From an uncultured Prevotella sp. (lineage in GTDB: Bacteria; Bacteroidota; Bacteroidia; Bacteroidales; Bacteroidaceae), in assembly GCA_946624005.1 (NCBI GenBank), contig CAMORS010000003.1, forward strand, positions 1-64,000: a stretch of 64,000 nt of DNA. The letters run 5' to 3'. Shown here piece after piece: positions 8,899-18,135 of the stretch; within the stretch, counting starts at the first letter, position 1; each line of letters starts with the position of its first letter. Under the pieces are notes generated by a model, which saw only the letters and a program-made list of their open reading frames with translations, searched no databases and had not been told where the DNA came from. The position numbers and the translations under genes are program-made.

Positions 8899-11800
8899 AT
8901 GAAGAATCTCAGACAACGTATATTCCTGTCCATCATAGGCCTCTTAGCCAGTGCGGCCATGATGGCACAGTTCACCGTCAGCGGCATCGTCTACGACGGT
9001 GACAAAGAACCGGCCATCGGAGCCACTGTCGTGGAAAAGGGGAAAGCCTCGAACGGCACCGTCACCGACATGGAAGGGCGCTACAGCCTCAAGGTGTCTT
9101 CCAGCAAAGCCGTGCTGGTGGTGACCTACATCGGCTTCGACCCGCAGGAAGTGGCCGTCAACGGAAAGGGTAAGGTGAACGTATTCCTGCAGGAGACACC
9201 CACCAACCTGGACGAAGTGGTGATTGTCGGCTTTGCCACGCAGAAGAAGATCAACGCCACGGGAGCCGTCAAGACCATCGACGATGCTGCCCTGAAGGCA
9301 CGCCCCACAGCCAATGCCGTGCAGTCGCTGCAGGGTGTCGTGGCCGGACTGAACATCACCAATGATGCGGGCGGCTCGCCAGGTTCGACGATGAATATCA
9401 ACATTCGCGGTATCGGCAACCTGGGCGACGGTTCCAACTCGGCTCCCCTCGTGCTCATCGACGGCATGGAGGGCGACATCAACACGCTCAACCCCGCCGA
9501 CATCGAGAATGTCTCGGTGCTGAAAGATGCGGCAGCGGCTTCTATCTACGGATCGAGGGCTCCCTTCGGCGTCATCCTCATCACCACCAAGAACGGCACG
9601 GGAGGCAAGAAAGGCATGGCCATCAACTATTCGGGCAACCTGCGCATACAGCAACCCGTGGCCTTGCCAAACATGGTGGACGGACTGACCTACGCCTACA
9701 TGCTCAACGATGCTTACCTCAACGCAGGTGGCTCGCCACCCTTCTCGACCGACCATCTCAACAAGATTCGCGACTTCATGGAGGGCAAGACGGACAAGAG
9801 CATGGGCTACTACGAGAGCCTCGATACGTGGCATAAAAACCAGGCCGGCAATGGCAACACCAACTGGTATGACGTGTATGTGAAGAATCAGACCGTCTCC
9901 AACGAGCACAACCTCAGCCTGAGCGGCAGTTCGAAGAAGGTTGACTACCGACTGTCGGGCAACTACATGGGTCAGACGGGTCTCTTCAAGCATGCCGACG
10001 AACTCTACCAGCGCTTCAACATCGCAGGCAGAATCACCTATCGGCTCAACGACAAGATAACGCTCGGATGGACAACGCGTATAACAGCCGACAGCAACGA
10101 CAAACCGTCGGTGATGGACGACCTCTTCTTCCACAACCTGGGACGAACATCGCCCGTCATTCCCGTGGTGAATCCCTACAACGGCGAATACCACGAGGAC
10201 TCCATGATGCAGCCCATCCTGGAGGGCGGACGTATCAACTCGAAGACGCGGAAGCTGTACAACCAGCTGAACGTCGTCTATGAGCCCATCAAAGGATGGA
10301 AGCTCCATGCCGAGCTGAACAGCCGACTGGAGCGGAATCCCTACCACCGCAGCTTCAACCCGATGATGTATCACATGCCGTCGGGAAAGGAGCAATGGCT
10401 CACTGCCTTCCGCGATATCACGGCCAACGACCATAGCATCAACTCCAGCACAGGCTACTTCAGTGTGTCGCCTGCCGGTGGAGAGACCTATCGCGAGAAA
10501 GCAACATCGAAGGTGAACTATTTCGAGACGAACATCTATACCGACTACAACCTCAAGCTGAAGTCGGGCCATGAGTTCACCTTCCTGCTCGGTGAGCAGA
10601 GCGAGTACTACAAGATAGAACGCGACCGCCATGCCGACTACGACTATCCGACGCTTGCCGAAGGACAGGTGTACAAGACGATGGACTCGAACGTGCAGGG
10701 CGAATGGGCTTCGCTTGGTATCTTCGCACGCGCGAACTATAACTATAAGTATCGGTATCTGCTGGAAGTGAACTTCCGTGCTGATGGTGCAAGCCGATTC
10801 CCGCAAGACCAGCGGTGGGGCTACTTCCCCTCAGCGTCGGTAGGATGGAACGTGGCCGAAGAGCCGTTCATGGCTAAAATCAAGCAGAAGTTCCTGGACA
10901 ACCTGAAGATACGTGCCTCCTACGGTACGCTGGGCAACCAGAACACCTCTTCCTTCTATCCCTACTTCCAGGCCATGTACGTCAATCTCACATCGCTCGT
11001 GCTGGGAGGGGAGCAGCAGTCGTCGCTGCCAGTGTACAGTCCCTATTCCAGTTCGCTCACATGGGAGACCATCGTCAACAAGGGCATCGGTGTAGACTGG
11101 TCGCTCTTCGGAAGCAGGCTCTCTGGATCGTTCGACTGGTATGAGCGCGTCACCAAGGATATGATAGGTCCCGCCAAGTCGCTTTCGGCTCTCTACGGTG
11201 CTGCTGCCCCGAGAACCAACAATGCCGAGCTGCGCACGCGGGGATGGGAAATCGAACTGACCTGGCGCGACCGTATCGGGAAGTTCAACTACAGCATCAC
11301 CGCCAATGTCTCCGACTATCAGACCGTTGTCACGAAGTATTACTCCGCCACCGGTCAGTGCTTCGGCACCAGCAACACCGCGAGAAACGGCGGCTACTGG
11401 TATGAAGGAAAAGACTATGGCGAGATATGGGGCTATCACGTCATCGGTGTGGCACAAAGCGACGACCAGATGAACACCTATCTCGACAAGGTGTCGCAGT
11501 CGGCCATCGGCTCCAACTGGGGCGGTGGCGACCTGATGTATGCCGACCTCAACGGCGACGGCAAGGTGGATGCCGGCAGTGCGACGCTGAGCGATCATGG
11601 CGACATGATACGCATCGGCAACTCCACGCCGCGATATGCCTATTCGTTTGCCTTGCAGGGCGACTACAAGTGGATTGACTTCCGCGTCTATTTCCAAGGC
11701 ATCGGCAAGCGCGACTTCCTCTTCGAGAACTGCGCTCCCTTCTACGGACAGGCAGGCGAGTGGCAACGCAACTACTTTGTCGACCATCTCGACTACTTCC

Positions 11801-12135
11801 GCTATGCAGGCTCTGACCTCGGTGCCAACCTGGATCCCTACTATGGCCGCATACGTATCGACCGGAACAATATCCAGGCATCCGACCGCTTCCTGCAGAA
11901 TGCTGCTTACCTGCGTCTGAAGAATGTGCAGATAGGCTTCACCTTGCCAAAGGGAACGAGGCTGGGCAAGTTCGTAAAGAATGCGCGCCTCTATGTGTCG
12001 GGCGAGAATCTGCTCACCTTCACCAGTCTGCGCATCTTCGACCCCGAGGGTATCGACAACGGCGGCGGATATGGAGCAGGAAAGGTGTATCCCAACTACC
12101 GCACATGGTCTATAGGGCTTGATGTGACTTTCTGA
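8899..12135 (+). CDS. SusC/RagA-family TonB-linked outer-membrane protein
   Basis: Carboxypeptidase-regulatory-like N-terminus, TonB plug (LVLIDGMEGDINTLNPADIENVSVLKDAAAASIYGSRAPFGVILITTK), C-terminal YPNYRTWSIGLDVTF. Confidence 0.95.
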   Translation: MKNLRQRIFLSIIGLLASAAMMAQFTVSGIVYDGDKEPAIGATVVEKGKASNGTVTDMEGRYSLKVSSSKAVLVVTYIGFDPQEVAVNGKGKVNVFLQETPTNLDEVVIVGFATQKKINATGAVKTIDDAALKARPTANAVQSLQGVVAGLNITNDAGGSPGSTMNINIRGIGNLGDGSNSAPLVLIDGMEGDINTLNPADIENVSVLKDAAAASIYGSRAPFGVILITTKNGTGGKKGMAINYSGNLRIQQPVALPNMVDGLTYAYMLNDAYLNAGGSPPFSTDHLNKIRDFMEGKTDKSMGYYESLDTWHKNQAGNGNTNWYDVYVKNQTVSNEHNLSLSGSSKKVDYRLSGNYMGQTGLFKHADELYQRFNIAGRITYRLNDKITLGWTTRITADSNDKPSVMDDLFFHNLGRTSPVIPVVNPYNGEYHEDSMMQPILEGGRINSKTRKLYNQLNVVYEPIKGWKLHAELNSRLERNPYHRSFNPMMYHMPSGKEQWLTAFRDITANDHSINSSTGYFSVSPAGGETYREKATSKVNYFETNIYTDYNLKLKSGHEFTFLLGEQSEYYKIERDRHADYDYPTLAEGQVYKTMDSNVQGEWASLGIFARANYNYKYRYLLEVNFRADGASRFPQDQRWGYFPSASVGWNVAEEPFMAKIKQKFLDNLKIRASYGTLGNQNTSSFYPYFQAMYVNLTSLVLGGEQQSSLPVYSPYSSSLTWETIVNKGIGVDWSLFGSRLSGSFDWYERVTKDMIGPAKSLSALYGAAAPRTNNAELRTRGWEIELTWRDRIGKFNYSITANVSDYQTVVTKYYSATGQCFGTSNTARNGGYWYEGKDYGEIWGYHVIGVAQSDDQMNTYLDKVSQSAIGSNWGGGDLMYADLNGDGKVDAGSATLSDHGDMIRIGNSTPRYAYSFALQGDYKWIDFRVYFQGIGKRDFLFENCAPFYGQAGEWQRNYFVDHLDYFRYAGSDLGANLDPYYGRIRIDRNNIQASDRFLQNAAYLRLKNVQIGFTLPKGTRLGKFVKNARLYVSGENLLTFTSLRIFDPEGIDNGGGYGAGKVYPNYRTWSIGLDVTF

Positions 12136-12170
12136 CATTGAACATTGAATATTGAACATTGAACATTGAA
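12136..12170. repeat. 7-bp repeat (cattgaa x5) filling the susC-susD gap
   Basis: cattgaa cattgaa tattgaa cattgaa cattgaa, directly between susC TGA and susD ATG. Confidence 0.9.
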
Positions 12171-12171
12171 T

Positions 12172-14199
12172 ATGAAGAGAGTAAACATAATCATACATGA
12201 AGTGAGCAGAACCCTGCGACTGACGCTGTGCTGCGTAGGCATGACCATGATGGCCACAGCTTGCGACGACTTCCTGGACCGCGAACCGCTGTCGTTCAAG
12301 AGTGAGGAGGCCTATTTCCATACGGCTGAGGACTTCAAGCTGGCCGTCAACGACCTGTATAAGTTCCTGCCACAGAACAACAGCATCTGGGGAGGTACGT
12401 ACAGCGAAGACTGCAAGAGCGACAACCAGTGCAGTTCGGGCTACTATGCCATCTTGCTCAGCAACGGCGACTATAAAACCCAGGCTCAGAGCAACGGTAG
12501 CAACATCTGGAACTTCAACCGGCTGCGGGCCATCAACTTCGCGCTGAACAAGATAGAAGGGGCCCTCGAAGAGGCTGAAGACCAGACGATGGCTCGCCAT
12601 TATCTGGGCGAGGCCTACTTCTTCCGTGCATGGGAATACTTCCGGATGCTGCGAAACTATGGCGACCTGCCCATCATCAAGCAGGTGATGGACGACGACG
12701 ATGCCGCCCTGACAGCAGCAAGCAAACGCTATCCGCGCAACGAGGTGGCACGTTTCATCATCGACGACCTCAACAAGGGCATCGAGCTGCTTCAGGAGAA
12801 GGCACCCGAATCGGGACGTGTCTGCAAGGATGCTGCCTATGCCCTGCTGTCGCGAGTGGCCCTCTTTGAGGCTTCCTGGGAACGCTACCATGCCGGTACC
12901 TGCTTCGTGCCAGGCAATGCGAAATGGCCCGGCAAAACGTTGTGGCCCGACTTCGCGTTCGCTTCAGGAAGTGCAGAGGCTGAAGTAGACTATTTCCTGG
13001 ACATCGCCATCGCTGCAGCCGACCATGTGGCTTCGAAACGATCGCTCGACGCTGACTATCAGGGCATGTTCAACAACTACGAGACAGTCTTCCCCGACGA
13101 CGACGAGGTCATCCTCGCACGCTATTATCAGAAGGGTGTGCTGTCGCACAGTTGCTCGGCATTCCTGAAGAATGGCGGCGGATGTGGTGCCACGCGTGCA
13201 TTGGTCAACACCTTCCTCATGCAGAACGGACTGCCTATCTATGCTGGGGGGAGTGGCTACAAAGGCGACAGCAAAGACACGTACACCGAGTTTCAGGGGC
13301 GCGATGAGCGACTCACGGTCAGTGTGCGTGCTGCCGGACGATACATCGAAACCCACTACGATGCCGAAACGAACACCAACGTCAACGACACCACGTTCTA
13401 CAACAAGCCTTTCATCTATAATACGGGTAACGAGAAGTCGACAACGGGCTACGACATCTGCAAATGGCTCGTCGGAAACTATTCGCTCGAACACTACACA
13501 TCACGCGACTACGGAGGTGAGCAGCGCACACAGTACAACTGTACGACGGCCGTTCCCATCCTGCGGGCTGCAGAGTGCTATCTGAACTATCTGGAGGCTT
13601 ACTTTATGCGGTACGGCTCTCTCGGTGGCAACTGCGAACGCTACTGGAAGGCGCTCCGTCAACGGGCCGGAGTGGATGATGACTTCAACAAAACCATCAA
13701 CAACACCGACCTTGAGAAGGAGAACGACCTGGCGGTATGGTCGCGTGGACAGCTGATAGACAAGACGCTCTACAACATCCGACGTGAGCGTCGCTGTGAG
13801 TTCATTGCTGAGGGAATGCGCTTCGACGACCTGAAGCGTTGGCGTTCGCTCGATATGATGAAGGACTACCAGCCGGAGGGATTCCGCCTCTGGGGAACGC
13901 TCAACGAGCAGCTGTATGCCGACAATCGCACCAAGGAGCTGTCGCCCGATGTGGTGACGCAGAGCGGACTGTCCGACTATCTCCGTCCGCTGCAGGTGTC
14001 GGCTTCGAGTGCTGCCTATAACGGCTACACTTTCCCGAAGCCTCATTACCTGGAGCCTATTCCCATCGCTGAGTTCCTGCTGTGCATCAGCCCCGAAGGT
14101 GTCACACAGACAGCCATTGGCATGAGCATGCTCTACCAGAACCCGGGATGGCCCGTCGATGCTGACGGCCCCGCCGACTATTCCTACGATTGCGACTAA
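12172..14199 (+). CDS. SusD/RagB-family starch-binding-like outer-membrane lipoprotein
   Basis: Lipobox ATACDDFLDREP; SusD architecture (YFFRAWEYFRMLRNYGDLPII; RRERRCEFIAEGMRFDDLKRW). ATG at 12172 preferred over the listed TTG 12166. Confidence 0.95.
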   Translation: MKRVNIIIHEVSRTLRLTLCCVGMTMMATACDDFLDREPLSFKSEEAYFHTAEDFKLAVNDLYKFLPQNNSIWGGTYSEDCKSDNQCSSGYYAILLSNGDYKTQAQSNGSNIWNFNRLRAINFALNKIEGALEEAEDQTMARHYLGEAYFFRAWEYFRMLRNYGDLPIIKQVMDDDDAALTAASKRYPRNEVARFIIDDLNKGIELLQEKAPESGRVCKDAAYALLSRVALFEASWERYHAGTCFVPGNAKWPGKTLWPDFAFASGSAEAEVDYFLDIAIAAADHVASKRSLDADYQGMFNNYETVFPDDDEVILARYYQKGVLSHSCSAFLKNGGGCGATRALVNTFLMQNGLPIYAGGSGYKGDSKDTYTEFQGRDERLTVSVRAAGRYIETHYDAETNTNVNDTTFYNKPFIYNTGNEKSTTGYDICKWLVGNYSLEHYTSRDYGGEQRTQYNCTTAVPILRAAECYLNYLEAYFMRYGSLGGNCERYWKALRQRAGVDDDFNKTINNTDLEKENDLAVWSRGQLIDKTLYNIRRERRCEFIAEGMRFDDLKRWRSLDMMKDYQPEGFRLWGTLNEQLYADNRTKELSPDVVTQSGLSDYLRPLQVSASSAAYNGYTFPKPHYLEPIPIAEFLLCISPEGVTQTAIGMSMLYQNPGWPVDADGPADYSYDCD

Positions 14200-14223
14200 G
14201 CAATATTTAGAACGCAAGTATTT

Positions 14224-14310
14224 AGAACGCAGAGACGCAGAGATTTTTTATCTTTCTGGTTGTTATCCAGTGGGGTTTAAAAATCTCTGCGTCTTCGCGT
14301 CTCTGCGTTC
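14224..14310. terminator. Long imperfect inverted repeat between convergent operons (bidirectional terminator candidate)
   Basis: agaacgcagagacgcagagatttttta ... taaaaatctctgcgtcttcgcgtctctgcgttct, complementary apart from a short indel. Confidence 0.7.
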
Positions 14311-14343
14311 TGATATATTCTTAAGTCTTTGCGTTTTTATATT

Positions 14344-16578
14344 TCATTCCACGATGATTTCGTCGAAATACATCCAAGGCGACTGACCGCCGCGGATGAA
14401 GCCTTCGGGGATAGGGCCGGGATGAAGAGCCTGCACCCGGAGGTAGCGATAATGGGTGATGGGTGTTGGGTGTTCTTGCTCTGGCAAGCGTCCCTGAGGG
14501 CCGAGCGGGGTGATGAGGGGGACGACGATGTCACGGCGTGTGGCTTCACGGGCAAAGATGTCGGCATCGGTGAGCGACACCTCACCCAGCGGGACGAACA
14601 CCTCGCCATCGACGCTGCCATCGACTCGCACTTCGCGCGGTAGGGCAACCGTCATATTGGCGTTGGCGATGGCTCCTAAGGTGACGCTACTGATGGCAAC
14701 CGTGTCGGCAAGGTCTATCGTGAAGTCGGCATCGGTGTCGTACCATCCCGCCCACTCGAAGTCGGAATGGCGCAGAGAGCCGCGAACACCGTTGGTCAGT
14801 CGGTCAGCCAGCCCATTGGTGGCCGACGCTTTCAGCACGGTGCAACCCGTCGCCCTGTTGCCGACAAGGGGCAGCGTGAGTGTCTTACCCTGTTGCTGTC
14901 CGTCGCGGAAGGTGGCAGCCTTCAGCGTGATGCCCGCATCGGTGAGGATAGGCTGAAGATAGCGTTGCGAACCAGCTGTTGGCTCGTCACCGTTCATCGT
15001 GAAGCGTATCTCCACGTCGGGACGCTCACAGGCCAGCTCGACAAGCAGCAACCCGTCGTTGGGGCTCACGGTGTGGCTGATGTTATACATCGAACGGGCA
15101 TAGCCGATGCCTCGCTCCTCTAAGAAGGGAAGGTAGGCATCGAGCGCCTGGACGAATTGTGACCAGTTGGCCGTGCCCTTTGCGCGCCAAGCATTGTCGG
15201 CCAGTGCCATCAAGCGAGGGAACAAGAGGTAGTCGACATCCGAAGGCGATAGGCAGAACTCAGTCCAGAGGGATGCCTGGATGCCTTGCAGCTGATGCTC
15301 CATAGAGGGCGTCCAGTCGTCGGCTACGGGTTCGTAGCTGTAGACGTCGTGGAGCGTGTTGTTGCCGAAGTAGGTGTAAGGCTCAAACCACTGCGGCCCC
15401 TGATAGCGGATGAGATAGAGCAGGCGCGCGGGAGTGAGGATGAAGGGGCGCCCACTCGTGCGGGCATCGCGGATGGCAGCCTGGCCGTAGCCTTGCCATC
15501 CGAAGATGGTGATGTCTTCTTGCGGACTACCGAGGACAACCTCATCCCATCCCATAGCTCGGCGGCCCTTGCTGTTGAGATACCGTATCATGCGGTCCAT
15601 AAAGCGGCCTTGCAGCTGTTCGATGTCGTCGATGCCCTCCCGTTGCATCTGCTGCTGACAGAGGGGACAAACCCGCCAGTGCGACTTCTCTGCCTCGTCG
15701 CCGCCCAGGTGGATATACTCCGAGGGGAAAATGTCCATCACCTCGTCGAGGATGTCCTGCAGGAAGCTGTACACACGCTCGTTGCCAGCGCAATAGATGA
15801 TGCTGGCATCCTTGCCACCGATGCCTGGCAGCACACCGATGAAGCGGTCGCCCATCACGGGGCAGGTCATCTCGGGATAAGCGGCGATGGCTGCCACGCT
15901 GTGGGCAGGCATCTCTATCTCGGGGACGATGTTGACATGCCGCTGCTTGGCATACGCCACGATGTCGCGCAGGTCGCGCTGGGTGTAGAAGCCACCGACG
16001 GGTGTCGGCTCGCCCTCGCGTGGATTCTCACGATTCTGGAAGTAGGTGTTGCGCTCCACGCGCCATGCTCCCACCGAGGTGAGTCGCGGATACTTCTTGA
16101 TCTCTATGCGCCATCCGTTGTCGTCGGTGAGGTGCAGGTGCAGGTTGTTCATCTTGAGGCTCGCGGCGATGTCGATGATCTTCAGGATATGCTCTTTCGG
16201 AATGAAGTAGCGCACCACGTCGAGCATCAGTCCGCGATAGGCGAAGCGCGGTGCATCGTCGATGGTGAGACAGCGCAGCCGTTGGCCGTCAGACTGTTGC
16301 AGCAGTTGCCGGAGCGTCTGTTCGCCGTAGAAGAATCCCTTCTTGGTCGAGGCCGTTATGGTGACGCCACGGGGCGTAATGGTCAGCCGGTAGGCCTCTT
16401 CTGCGAGCGAGCCTTCTCGGTGGTGCTTGGCTTTCTTTACGTTCCATCCTTTTGGCAGGAGGTAGAACCCTTCTTCGAGGCTGATGGAAGAAGGTTGGGG
16501 GAGAAGAGTGGGGTGAGAGGATGGATACCCCAACGAACACCCGAGCGAGAGGGCGAGGAGGATTAGGATTCTTTTCAT
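14344..16578 (-). CDS. GH20 beta-N-acetylhexosaminidase with discoidin-like C-terminal region
   Basis: GH20 motifs (YRGLMLDVVRYFIPKEHILKIIDIAASLKMNNLHLHLTDDNGWRIEIKKYP; YIHLGGDEAEKSHW); signal peptide. Confidence 0.92.
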   Translation of the reverse strand: MKRILILLALSLGCSLGYPSSHPTLLPQPSSISLEEGFYLLPKGWNVKKAKHHREGSLAEEAYRLTITPRGVTITASTKKGFFYGEQTLRQLLQQSDGQRLRCLTIDDAPRFAYRGLMLDVVRYFIPKEHILKIIDIAASLKMNNLHLHLTDDNGWRIEIKKYPRLTSVGAWRVERNTYFQNRENPREGEPTPVGGFYTQRDLRDIVAYAKQRHVNIVPEIEMPAHSVAAIAAYPEMTCPVMGDRFIGVLPGIGGKDASIIYCAGNERVYSFLQDILDEVMDIFPSEYIHLGGDEAEKSHWRVCPLCQQQMQREGIDDIEQLQGRFMDRMIRYLNSKGRRAMGWDEVVLGSPQEDITIFGWQGYGQAAIRDARTSGRPFILTPARLLYLIRYQGPQWFEPYTYFGNNTLHDVYSYEPVADDWTPSMEHQLQGIQASLWTEFCLSPSDVDYLLFPRLMALADNAWRAKGTANWSQFVQALDAYLPFLEERGIGYARSMYNISHTVSPNDGLLLVELACERPDVEIRFTMNGDEPTAGSQRYLQPILTDAGITLKAATFRDGQQQGKTLTLPLVGNRATGCTVLKASATNGLADRLTNGVRGSLRHSDFEWAGWYDTDADFTIDLADTVAISSVTLGAIANANMTVALPREVRVDGSVDGEVFVPLGEVSLTDADIFAREATRRDIVVPLITPLGPQGRLPEQEHPTPITHYRYLRVQALHPGPIPEGFIRGGQSPWMYFDEIIVE
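14454..14474. repeat. Intragenic 7-bp repeat (gggtgtt-type x3) in the GH20 CDS
   Basis: gggtgat gggtgtt gggtgtt; encodes EHPTPITHY on the minus strand. Confidence 0.7.
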
Positions 16579-16584
16579 CGCGAC

Positions 16585-18123
16585 TTACAGCTTAGATTCG
16601 ATAGGGTCGTCGTATTGCTTCTGCAGCTTGTGCAGCTCCTTCATCATCTTTCGGGTTATCTTCTCCGTGCCCGGCTGACCGTAGATGTTGTGCATCTCGT
16701 GCGGGTCGGCCTGCAGGTCGTAGAGTTCCCATTCGTCGATGTCGTTGTAGAAGTGGATGAGCTTGTAGCGTCCGTTGCTGACACCGTAGTGGCGCTTCAC
16801 GGCATGCTCGGCAGGATATTCGTAGAAATGATAGTAGAGGCTCTTGCGCCAGTTCTTGGGGTGCTTGCCTTCGAGCAGCGGCACGAGCGACACACCCTGG
16901 ATGTCGGCAGGCACCTTCATGCCCGCCAGCTCGAGGAAGGTGGGCGCATAGTCGATGTTCTGCACCATTTCGCTGACGTCGCCCTTGCGGCTGAACCCCT
17001 TCGGCAGGCGCATGATGAGCGGTGTGCGGAAACTCTCTTCGTACATGAAGCGCTTGTCGAACCATCCGTGCTCGCCCATGTAGAAGCCCTGGTCGGATGT
17101 GTAGACGACGAGCGTGTTGTCGTCGAGTCCGCTGGCGGCGAGGTAGTCGAGCACACGTCCCACGTTGTCGTCAAGACTCTTCACCACCTTCGAGTAGTCG
17201 CGCATGTAGCGCTGGAATTTCCATTCTGCCAGCTCGCGGCCGGTGAGATTCTTCTCGTAGAAGTCGCGGATGATCGGTTCGTAGAAGGCATCCCAGGCAG
17301 CCCGCTCTTCGGCGTTCATCCGTCCGTAGTACGACTCGTAGCGCTCCTTCAGACGACTCGTCTTGTCGGGGCGGTTCATCTTCAGGTCGTAGAGCACGTC
17401 CATGTCCTCGATGATGCTCATCTCCTGCTCGGCAGCGGCACGGCGTCCTTCATACTGGTCGTAGAAGTTGTCGGGCAGTGGGAACACCTTGTCCTCGTAG
17501 AGCTTCAGCTCGGGCGTGTTGGCCATCCAGTTGCGATGGATGGCTTTGTGGTGAATCATGATGCAGAAAGGCTTCGCCTTGTCGCGTTCGTGCTCCATCC
17601 AGTGGATGCTCTTGTCGGTGATGATGTTGGTCAGATAGCCCTTCACCTGCACGGTGTCGCCGTCCATCTCGATGAAGTCGGGGTTGTAATAGTCGCCTTG
17701 TCCGGGTATGATTTCCCACTTGTCGAATCCCCTTGGCAGACTCTCGAGGTGCCATTTGCCGAAGAGGGCTGTCTGGTAGCCAGCCTGTTGCAAGAGGGCG
17801 GGGAAGGTCTGCTGCGAAGCATCGAAGACGCAGTTGGTGTTGTCGGTAAAGCCATTCTTGTGGCTGTGCTTACCCGTGAGCAGACAGGCACGCGAGGGAC
17901 CGCTCAGCGAGTTGGCCACATAGCTGTTGGTGAAGCGTATGCCGTCGTTGGCGATGCGGTCGAGGTTAGGCGTCTCGATATAGCGACGGTCGTAGCAGCT
18001 CATCATCTGTGCTGTGTGGTCGTCGGTCATGATAAACACGATGTTGGGACGATCGTTCTGCTGGGCGAAGCTGCCCATAGCGCTGAGGAGGAGCGAGCCT
18101 CCTATGCTGATTCTGTTGTTCAT
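16585..18123 (-). CDS. Ser-type sulfatase, resembles N-acetylglucosamine-6-sulfatases
   Basis: Sulfatase signature NSLSGPSRACLLTGK (S-x-P-S-R), N-terminal DRPNIVFIMTDDH, signal peptide. Confidence 0.88.
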   Translation of the reverse strand: MNNRISIGGSLLLSAMGSFAQQNDRPNIVFIMTDDHTAQMMSCYDRRYIETPNLDRIANDGIRFTNSYVANSLSGPSRACLLTGKHSHKNGFTDNTNCVFDASQQTFPALLQQAGYQTALFGKWHLESLPRGFDKWEIIPGQGDYYNPDFIEMDGDTVQVKGYLTNIITDKSIHWMEHERDKAKPFCIMIHHKAIHRNWMANTPELKLYEDKVFPLPDNFYDQYEGRRAAAEQEMSIIEDMDVLYDLKMNRPDKTSRLKERYESYYGRMNAEERAAWDAFYEPIIRDFYEKNLTGRELAEWKFQRYMRDYSKVVKSLDDNVGRVLDYLAASGLDDNTLVVYTSDQGFYMGEHGWFDKRFMYEESFRTPLIMRLPKGFSRKGDVSEMVQNIDYAPTFLELAGMKVPADIQGVSLVPLLEGKHPKNWRKSLYYHFYEYPAEHAVKRHYGVSNGRYKLIHFYNDIDEWELYDLQADPHEMHNIYGQPGTEKITRKMMKELHKLQKQYDDPIESKL

Positions 18124-18135
18124 ACTATATCATTA

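Noticed and set aside
8944-12891. 620- and 686-aa minus-strand ORFs antisense to susC/susD
   Set aside because: Val/His/Leu/Arg-rich shadow ORFs opposite well-supported SusC/SusD genes.
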